NCBI GenBank assembly: GCA_030388825.1 | Contig: CP128835.1 | Coordinates: 620,001-684,000 of the forward strand | Source: Rossellomorea sp. AcN35-11 | GTDB taxonomy: Bacteria > Bacillota > Bacilli > Bacillales > Bacillaceae_B | Reading direction: 5' to 3' | Length of the DNA: 64,000 nt | Part shown: positions 55,418 to 64,000 of the stretch, in pieces | How the letters are laid out: each line of letters starts with the position of its first letter | Numbering within the stretch: the stretch's first letter is position 1 | Made by a program: the position numbers and the translations under genes | Notes under the pieces: model-generated | What the model was told of the DNA's origin: nothing | The model's input: only the letters and a program-made list of their open reading frames with translations | Databases searched by the model: none

Positions 55418-57007
55418 AAGGATTTGGTAACCCGGTATGGTAAGGAAGTCTGTGAATTGGTCGTTCTGGATGAGCTGGTCGAATAGTTGGACGGCTTCTG
55501 AGAAGCGACGCTTCTTGTATATTTCTTCTCCCAGTTGGCTTTTGAGTTTGGTTAGTTCTTCTTGCTTTAGTTGTTCATAGAGTTCGATGGTGATGTTTCG
55601 CCCATCGTCGAGGACTCCTTTTGGATGACGGATCCACTGCCATAGCTGAGCCCGGGAAATTTCAGCAGTTGCCACGTCTTCCATCAGGTTATGGATTGGC
55701 GCTGCACCTTGACCGCTCAGCCAGGAAGAGATATATTGAATCCCGACACTGATATTCAAGCGGACGCCTTCTTCTGTTATATTCCCTTGAGGCACTTCAA
55801 GGAGATCCTTTTCTGACACTTCAAGATTGTCCAACGTTTTCTCCGTAATTTGATTATCCTTTTTCATTTCGTGATTGAAGACCTCCAGGGCAACAGGGAC
55901 GAGACCCGGATGAGCTACCCACGTGCCATCATGGCCATCGTGTGCTTCCCTTTCTTTATCTGCCCTCACCTTGTTGAATGCTTCTTCATTTTTCACGGGA
56001 TCGTTCTTGACAGGGATCTGTGCGGCCATCCCTCCGATTGCAGGGGCTCCCCTTCTGTGACACGTCTTTATCGTAAGTAGGGAATACGCTCTCATAAATG
56101 GCGTTGTCATCGTGACCGTTGAACGGTCTGGAAGAATCACATCCTCCTGTTCACGAAGTTTTTTAATATAGCTGAAAATATAATCCCATCTTCCACAATT
56201 CAATCCTGCTGAGTGTTCCTTCAGTTCATAAAGGATTTCATCCATTTCAAATGCGGCGGTAATCGTTTCAATCAGGACCGTAGCTTTGATCGTTCCTTTC
56301 TGAATACCGACATACTCCTGGGCGAATAAGAAGACATCATTCCAGAATCGGGCTTCCAAGTGACTTTCTAGTTTAGGTAAGTAAAAATAAGGACCTTTAT
56401 TCGTTGAGGTTAAATGTTTCGCATTATGAAAAAAGAATAATCCAAAATCGACAAGACTTCCTGAAATCGATTTCCCATCCAGTTCGATATGTTTCTCTTC
56501 CAGATGTAATCCTCGTGGTCGAACAATCAAGACTGCATGCTCTTTATTCAATTCATAACGCTTACCATTCTGATTCGTGAAGTCGATCGTTTGATGTACT
56601 GCATCTCTGAGGTTGATTTGGCCTTCTATGAGGTTCTTCCATGTAGGTGAAGTGGCATCTTCAAAACATGCCATAAAACATTTTGCGCCTGAATTCAATG
56701 CGTTAATGACCATCTTCCGGTCAACCGGACCGGTGATCTCCACCCTTCTATCTTGTAAGGGCCGGGGAATGGGGCTTACTTTCCAATCACTTTGTCGAAT
56801 CGATTGCGTTTCTGGCAAAAAGCGAGGTAATTCTCCTCTATTGATCCGTTCCTGCTGTTTCTCTCTGTTGTGTAACAGTTCTCTTCGCTTGTCTCCGAAC
56901 CGGCGCTCCAGTTGCTCTAAAAATTGCAAAGCCTGCTGGGATAAAATTTCATCAAAGCCTGGCTGAAGTTCCCCAGTTACCTTGATACCAACCATTTTGG
57001 TAGACAT
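55415..57007 (-). CDS. aceB: Malate synthase A
   Basis: A 530-residue enzyme condensing glyoxylate with acetyl-CoA. TIM-barrel motifs: CFMACFEDATSPTWKNLIEGQ (quoted in part), IVRPRGLHLEEKH (active Arg), TVLIETITAAFEMDEILYEL (acid residues that bind Mg), LNCGRWDYIFSYIKKL and GTWVAHPGLVPVAL. C-terminal domain has EISRAQLWQWIRHPKG (catalytic Asp/His region). ATG after AAGGAGTG. It precedes aceA on the same strand; the promoter region holds three TGTATTATA-type repeats. Confidence 0.95.
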   Translation of the reverse strand: MSTKMVGIKVTGELQPGFDEILSQQALQFLEQLERRFGDKRRELLHNREKQQERINRGELPRFLPETQSIRQSDWKVSPIPRPLQDRRVEITGPVDRKMVINALNSGAKCFMACFEDATSPTWKNLIEGQINLRDAVHQTIDFTNQNGKRYELNKEHAVLIVRPRGLHLEEKHIELDGKSISGSLVDFGLFFFHNAKHLTSTNKGPYFYLPKLESHLEARFWNDVFLFAQEYVGIQKGTIKATVLIETITAAFEMDEILYELKEHSAGLNCGRWDYIFSYIKKLREQEDVILPDRSTVTMTTPFMRAYSLLTIKTCHRRGAPAIGGMAAQIPVKNDPVKNEEAFNKVRADKEREAHDGHDGTWVAHPGLVPVALEVFNHEMKKDNQITEKTLDNLEVSEKDLLEVPQGNITEEGVRLNISVGIQYISSWLSGQGAAPIHNLMEDVATAEISRAQLWQWIRHPKGVLDDGRNITIELYEQLKQEELTKLKSQLGEEIYKKRRFSEAVQLFDQLIQNDQFTDFLTIPGYQIL

Positions 57008-57028
57008 TGAACACCATCACTCCTTAGA

Positions 57029-57088
57029 TGTATTATACACATCACTATTGTTATAATACAGATTATTTGGCATGTTTGTATTATATAA
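57029..57088 (-). promoter_or_regulatory. TGTATTATA repeats upstream of aceB
   Basis: ATGTATTATACAC (57028-57040), TTATAATACA (57051-57060) and TGTATTATATAAC (57077-57089) share a TGTATTATA core; the second and third are inverted around AGATTATTTGGCATG. They overlap the promoter of aceB and look like a transcription-factor site of unknown identity. Confidence 0.45.
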
Positions 57089-57190
57089 CAGTGTGTTAGA
57101 ATTTGGAACGGTTTTTTGATCATTTTCTTTCGACAAATTTCGCAACTTTCTGTCAACAGTGTCAGGTATCATGAATCCACCGGGAAAACA

Positions 57191-57240
57191 AAAAAGGTCC
57201 GTCCCCCATCACTATTATGTGAAGGGGGACGGACCTTTTA
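57191..57240. terminator. GGTCCGTCCC hairpin acting as terminator of putP
   Basis: AAAAGGTCCGTCCCCC (57192-57207) pairs perfectly with GGGGGACGGACCTTTT (57224-57239), followed by T-rich sequence on both strands. It lies 15 nt behind the putP stop. Confidence 0.9.
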
Positions 57241-57254
57241 TTACGATTCAGCTA

Positions 57255-58763
57255 TTATTTAACGATGTCATTTGCGACGGCTTCGTCAAATTCTGCTTGG
57301 ATTTCAGCGCTTGGTTGTGGTCCAACCTTACTGAAAATGACGATGGCAATCACCGCCAGGATAAACCCTGGTACAATTTCATATAGTGAAAATGGAATGA
57401 TTTCTGCAACAGTCAGCTGTTTCCATACGACAACTGTCACAGCACCAGTAATCATACCTGCAAGGGCACCGTTACGGGTCATACCTTTCCAGTATAGGGA
57501 TAACAGGATGATCGGTCCGAATGCGGCACCGAATCCACCCCACGCGTAACTGACCAGATCAAGGATCTTCGTCCCTCCACCATTTGCAGGGTTACCTTGA
57601 ATGGCCAGCAGGATCGCGATGAACGCGATCAGAAGCACTCCGATACGACCTACCCATACAAGCTCTTTATCAGAAGCATTCTTGCGGATGATCGCTTTAT
57701 AGAAATCTTCCGCTAACGCACTGGATGATACAAGTAATTGAGAATCGATCGTACTCATGATGGCTGATAAAATCGCCGCCAGGAGAATACCTGACACCCA
57801 AGGGTTAAATAATACATCGGTAAAGAAGATGAATACTTTCTCAGAGTTATCGACATCACCTGTGATCAATGGCATATCAGCGAAATATGCGATACCGGAG
57901 AAACCGACCATTACCGCACCAATCATAGATAATGTCATCCAGCTCATACCAATCCAGCGTGCCTTTGGTACATCTTTAGTGGATTTAAGTGCCATGAAAC
58001 GAGTGATGATATGGGGCTGACCGAAGTAACCAAGTCCCCAGGCAAGGAGTGAAATGACCCCGATACCTGTCATCGTGTTCATCGTATCCAGATTGGCCGC
58101 ATCGACGGATCGTACAGCATCCACTGTAGCATTCCATCCACCAAGCTCTGAGATTGCAACGATTGGAGTGATGATCAATGCAAGGAACATGAGAATACCT
58201 TGTACAAAGTCAGTCCAACTTACTGCTAAGAATCCTCCAAGGAATGTGTAAGATATGATGACAGTGGCACCAATCCATAGAGATTGATTGTAAGACATAT
58301 CAAACGTTTCCTGGAATAATAACGCTCCGCCTACAAGACCTGAAGATGTGTAGAAGGTAAAGAATACTAAGATGATCACTGCTGAAATCACACGAAGGAT
58401 ACGGGAACCATCCTTAAAACGGTTTTCAAAGAAATCAGGAACCGTAATAGAATCGTTTGCTACCTCCGTGTAAGCACGTAGTCTTGAAGCGACGAATCTC
58501 CAGTTTAAATAAGCACCAATAACCAACCCAATACTTAACCAAATAGATCCCAGACCAATTGCATAAGCGAGTCCAGGCAGTCCAAGCAATAGCCATGAAC
58601 TCATATCTGAAGCACCGGCACTCAAGGCCGCTACCCCCGGTCCTAAACTACGTCCGCCAAGAACGTAATCCGATAAGTTGCTTGTTAATTTGTAAGAAAT
58701 AATACCGATTGCGAGCATTCCAATTAAATAAACGATAAATGTAACTAAAGTAGCTATATCCAT
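57255..58763 (-). CDS. putP: Sodium/proline symporter (PutP/OpuE)
   Basis: A 502-residue sodium/solute symporter with thirteen helices. Family features: VLGGRSLGPGVAALSAGASDMSSWLL (sodium site helix 2, quoted in part), LGLPGLAYAIGLGSIW, LGGFLAVSWTDFVQG, LAWGLGYFGQPHIITRFMAL and AILSAIMSTIDSQLLVSSSAL. In B. subtilis OpuE lies beside gatCAB as here, imports proline for osmoprotection, and is driven by sigma-A and sigma-B promoters. A sigma-B-type promoter and a cre-like site are in the long upstream region. Nutritional PutP cannot be excluded. Confidence 0.93.
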   Translation of the reverse strand: MDIATLVTFIVYLIGMLAIGIISYKLTSNLSDYVLGGRSLGPGVAALSAGASDMSSWLLLGLPGLAYAIGLGSIWLSIGLVIGAYLNWRFVASRLRAYTEVANDSITVPDFFENRFKDGSRILRVISAVIILVFFTFYTSSGLVGGALLFQETFDMSYNQSLWIGATVIISYTFLGGFLAVSWTDFVQGILMFLALIITPIVAISELGGWNATVDAVRSVDAANLDTMNTMTGIGVISLLAWGLGYFGQPHIITRFMALKSTKDVPKARWIGMSWMTLSMIGAVMVGFSGIAYFADMPLITGDVDNSEKVFIFFTDVLFNPWVSGILLAAILSAIMSTIDSQLLVSSSALAEDFYKAIIRKNASDKELVWVGRIGVLLIAFIAILLAIQGNPANGGGTKILDLVSYAWGGFGAAFGPIILLSLYWKGMTRNGALAGMITGAVTVVVWKQLTVAEIIPFSLYEIVPGFILAVIAIVIFSKVGPQPSAEIQAEFDEAVANDIVK

Positions 58764-58875
58764 TGTGTAGTTAGCATTCTCCTTTCAGTAAATTTGTACT
58801 GATTTTTCGTTAGGTGCTTAATCTAACTTTCGAACCATGCCAAAAGACCTTTCGAAATGTAAGTCCAACAGTTCT

Positions 58876-58901
58876 TTACCCCATGCATACGGGTTGTAAA
58901 C
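58876..58901 (-). promoter_or_regulatory. Sigma-B-type promoter upstream of putP
   Basis: On the minus strand GTTTAC, 14 bp, GGGTAA matches the sigma-B consensus GTTTAA-N12-14-GGGTAT closely. It is about 113 nt upstream of putP, suggesting general-stress or osmotic induction as for opuE. Confidence 0.6.
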
Positions 58902-59067
58902 TTATTCACTTAAAAATGTTTGAAAAAGTTTATTCTGCGAAGCGATGTTCCGTAACAAGTTCACAACGTTATTAATACTAACATACATTCAACCATAAAA
59001 CACACAGAATTTTCTAAACACATTTACCCACATGAATAATTATTCACTCAATATGAATATATTTTTA

Positions 59068-59081
59068 TGAAAGCGCTTAAA
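59068..59081 (-). promoter_or_regulatory. cre-like CcpA site upstream of putP
   Basis: TGAAAGCGCTTAAA matches TGWAARCGYTWNCW except one position and is palindromic in the AAGCGCTT core. It is about 300 nt upstream of putP, so catabolite control is possible but the distance is long. Confidence 0.4.
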
Positions 59082-59288
59082 TAGCTATATCTATTCATAA
59101 AAATTTATAAAATTAAGTTACTTTCCGTTCACATTATTCGTTCTGATAACAGGTTTTCACTAACGTCAGCATCATTATTTTGCAACAAACGCGACATTCA
59201 TATACATAGGAAGGACGATGGGGAGAAATTTTTTGAGGGTCTTAATACGGCCGTTTTTCACTGTTTCAATTCCATTTATTCTGTAATG

Positions 59289-59324
59289 AAAAAGAAGAAC
59301 CATCCCGATAGGTTTGGTTCTTCT
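59289..59324 (-). terminator. Terminator of the pcrA-ligA-camS operon
   Basis: AGAAGAACCA (59293-59302) pairs with TGGTTCTTCT (59315-59324); five T follow on the minus strand. Directly behind the camS stop. Confidence 0.85.
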
Positions 59325-59330
59325 CTCCTT

Positions 59331-60484
59331 CTATTCATAAATGTGCAAATACGTTTCCTTACTTCCAGGCTTCTTGACGATCAGTGCTTCCGGTCCATAG
59401 GACGATGATACGAGGAGCTCCACATCCCAAGTGTCTGGCGTCTGTTTAGAAACCATGCTTGAAAGATGCTGGGCAAATCCGATGGTTTCAGCTTTTCCCT
59501 GGAATGACAGGGCCACCTCGAAAGTCATCTTGGAAAGCTTCTGATTTTGATACAGTGCCTGTCCCGTCAGACCTGTGTATACCGGAAAGTAGTTTTCAAT
59601 ATCTGTCCTCAATTCATTAAATACTTTATAGTCGTTTGGATGGCTCTCCTGGGCTTCGGGGGGATGGGAACAAGTAATATTCTTCATTGATCCCTTCCCA
59701 ATTTTGGATGCTGCTTTCGTTTGGTTCAATCGTTGTGTAGGCGAAGAAATGCCCGGGGACGACCTGTTCTTTCGGAGCCTGTTTATAAAGCGAAATCATG
59801 ATCGGGACGTTTTGCAGTTCTTCTTTTTGACGAAGGCGTTTGAGCACTTCACCGGCTATTTTCGCCCCTTGTTCCTTTAAGACTTCATTGCTGATACTTT
59901 TTACTGTTCTTGTTCCGGAGGAAAGATTCGTTTCGTACTGAACAGAATTCAGGGATAGAGCGATCGCCACTCCACCCAATTGTACTTTGTTATCTTCTTT
60001 TTTCATTAAGTAATTATGCTCAATTACATGTGCCAAGTAAATGGGGGCGTTCTCACCATTTGCCTTGACAGGGTTCAGCCCTACATTTTCAGACTCTTGA
60101 AGACCCTTTTCCTTCAGCTGCTCGCTTGTATATTTTCGCTGCAGCCAGCTATCGACGGTCTTCTTCGTAAGGAATTGACCTTCTTTGAAAAAGTATTCAT
60201 TCGTCGAGAAACGATTTTGGGCTACCCTCAGCAAGCCCGTTTCAATTCCGTTGATATCGTATCGGGACCCTAAATCATTGACTACGACTCCCCCTGGTTT
60301 TACTCGTCTCATACGGGAGCATGGTCTTGTAATATTCCTTGGATATCTGGAAGCTCGGAATGATCGCTTTCTTCGCTTCACTGTCCTGGTTTTCCTGAAC
60401 GACCTGGTCCTGCTTTTCAAATGTCGGAGCACAGCCTCCCAATAATAATAGTGCGGAGAGAGCGACCGAAATCCTTTTCTTCAT
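59331..60484 (-). CDS. camS: CamS family sex pheromone precursor lipoprotein (YerH), two frameshifts
   Basis: Membrane-anchored lipoprotein; in staphylococci and enterococci its signal peptide is processed to a sex pheromone. Signal peptide with lipobox LGGC (MKKRISVALSALLLLGGC). Three frames must be joined: an extra base in the C5 run at 60290-60294 (TSKTRG/VVVNDLGSRYDING) and another in the G6 run at 59658-59663 (LFPSP/EAQESHPNDYK). Reconstructed protein is about 383 residues, with GIETGLLRVAQNRFSTNEYFF and EGQFLTKKTVDSWLQRKY. It follows ligA with a 15-nt gap, as in B. subtilis pcrA-ligA-yerH. Two indels in one gene argue strongly for sequencing error. Confidence 0.87.
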
Positions 60485-60499
60485 TTCTCTTTACACCTC

Positions 60500-62520
<2,021 letters not shown>

Positions 62521-62573
62521 CTAAAGTGTTCGATGAATACTGGGAAGGAGCTTTGCCCCCCCGTTTTATGTCC

Positions 62574-64000
62574 TCATGCTTTTTCGATTGGTGCGAACTT
62601 GGCGAGAAGACGTTTGATGCCCATTGGACTCGGGAACGCAATGTCGAGTTCTACACTGTCTCCTGATCCCTTTACACTGACGACCGTTCCCGTGCCCCAT
62701 TTCTTATGCTGTGCCTTATCCCCTACCTGCCATGCAACGGATTCACCACCCGTTGTCGTTTGGACAGGACGTGAAACAGGCTTCCGTGGTGCAGGTCGTG
62801 ACGTTGATTTCGAAGCTGATTTTCCGAAAGGAGTGAACGCACTCTTCTTCTCTGCCATGACGTCATCTAACAGATCGGCTGGAATTTCATTGATGAAACG
62901 GGAAACGGGATTCATTTTCGTTTGTCCGAAGAGTGTTCGCATCTGGGCATTGGTCAGGAATAACTGTTCTTCTGCCCGGGTGATCCCCACATATGCCAAA
63001 CGGCGTTCTTCCTCCATCTCATCCTCTTCCATTAGAGATCGACTGTGAGGGGAAGACCCCTTCCTCGAGTCCCATAAGGAATACGACAGGGAACTCTAAA
63101 CCCTTTGCTGCATGCAGGGTCATCAGGATCACCGAATCCTTTGGCTGATCGTCTTCATCAAGCTTATCGATATCCGCAACTAATGCAAGGTCCGTTAAAA
63201 ATGCCACAAGGCTCTTATCATCATTGGATTGTTCGAAGCTCTTCGTTACAGAAAGGAACTCGTCAAGGTTCTCCAGACGTGATTGAGACTCGATCGACTT
63301 TTCTGCCTTTAACATATCGATGTAACCCGATTTCTCAAGGATTTCTTCTACCAGTTCAGTAACAGAGAGATATTCCTGCATATTTGTATAACCCTTCACC
63401 ATTTCCATGAATTCAATGACGGATTTCGTGATCTTAGGGCTGAGTCCGATGAAATCAGCTTCCGCCAAAGCCTTGAACATGGAAATATCATGGTCCTGTG
63501 CGTAGCGTGCTATCTTATCGATTGATGTTGCCCCAACTCCCCTTTTCGGAACGTTGATGACCCTTTGAAGACTGATGTCATCATCAGGATTTGAAATGAG
63601 CCTGAGATACGCTAAAATATCCTTGATCTCTTTACGGTCGTAGAACTTGATGCCGCCGACGATGGAGTATTCAATATTTGATTTTAAAAGTACTTCCTCC
63701 ATTACACGTGACTGTGCATTGGTACGATAAAGGATAGCGAAATCTGAGTACTTCCTCTTGCCGCCTTCCATCATTTCCTTTATTTTACCAGTAACGAATT
63801 GAGCTTCGGTCTGCTCGGTATCCGCCCTGAAATAGGAAATTTTCTCACCGTCATCATTTTCCGTCCATAAATTCTTCGGTTTGCGGTTCGAATTCTTCTG
63901 GATCACTTCATTCGCTGCCTGAAGGATCCTCTTCGTTGAACGATAGTTCTGTTCAAGGAAAATCACGGTTGCCCTTGGATAATCCTTTTCAAAGGAAAGG
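62574..64000 (-). CDS. pcrA: ATP-dependent DNA helicase PcrA, 3' part, frameshifted
   Basis: C-terminal half of the UvrD-like superfamily 1 helicase, starting outside the window. At the edge the frame reads [20 protein letters not shown]. Motif IV region [17 protein letters not shown], domain 2 with [52 protein letters not shown], motif [24 protein letters not shown] and, after a one-base insertion in the G4 run at 63049-63052 (plus strand), [20 protein letters not shown]. The tail ends [12 protein letters not shown]-like ([15 protein letters not shown]), the RNA-polymerase-interacting Tudor-like region ([18 protein letters not shown]). Downstream ligA follows after 71 nt. Confidence 0.93.

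Larger units (their letters stand above)
58764..59330. other. Long putP upstream region
   Basis: 567 nt, AT-rich, without a supported gene. It holds a sigma-B-type promoter (58876-58901), a cre-like site (59068-59081) and the camS terminator (59289-59324). The central part is AT-rich repeats without clear structure. Confidence 0.6.

Overview
The window looks like chromosomal DNA of a Bacillaceae member: moderate GC, strong AGGAGG-type ribosome binding sites, frequent TTG/GTG starts and many genes with clear Bacillus subtilis counterparts. It keeps the conserved order pcrA-ligA-camS-putP/opuE-gatCAB-dgkB-rlmCD (all on the minus strand, read from the right end), but accessory and biosynthetic blocks are inserted between these core genes. 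No prophage, insertion sequence, CRISPR array, rRNA or tRNA gene was seen.

Left part (1-16 kb): a heterodimeric ABC exporter, a CmpX-like membrane protein, a secreted beta-propeller protein, a two-subunit threonine/serine exporter, a DedA protein, the thiamine transporter gene thiT behind a TPP riboswitch, a thioredoxin-like protein, a ZIP metal transporter, then a plus-strand operon of GntR/YtrA-type repressor, ABC ATPase, permease and ECF sigma factor. From 16 to 27 kb: a polar amino acid ABC transporter, an RsbR-type stressosome protein, a TPR/dynamin-like GTPase, an MFS transporter and pxpB-pxpC plus an NRAMP-like transporter (5-oxoproline use). From 27 to 39 kb: a small Cys-rich protein, ywbE, rlmCD, dgkB, several small accessory genes, a hidden full-length arylamine N-acetyltransferase, a DUF4257 gene flanked by two tiny related genes, and an M4 neutral protease.

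Right part (39-64 kb): gatCAB for Gln-tRNA formation; the arginine regulon argCJBD-carAB-argF with paired ARG-box-like operators at argC and carA; the glyoxylate pair aceA/aceB; putP/opuE with a sigma-B-type promoter and a cre-like site; then camS, ligA and the 3' part of pcrA. Arginine synthesis, a possible arginine-type ABC importer, proline uptake and the glyoxylate shunt give the window a nitrogen/carbon balancing flavour.

Two window-wide points matter for any reader. First, eleven single-base indels, mostly one extra base in a homopolymer, break ten genes, including normally indispensable ones (ligA, pcrA); the most economical reading is sequencing or assembly error, and I give reconstructed extents. 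Second, the 10-mer GGTCCGTCCC or its complement occurs twelve times, always between genes, as lone arms or as perfect hairpins near gene ends: a dispersed repeat family.
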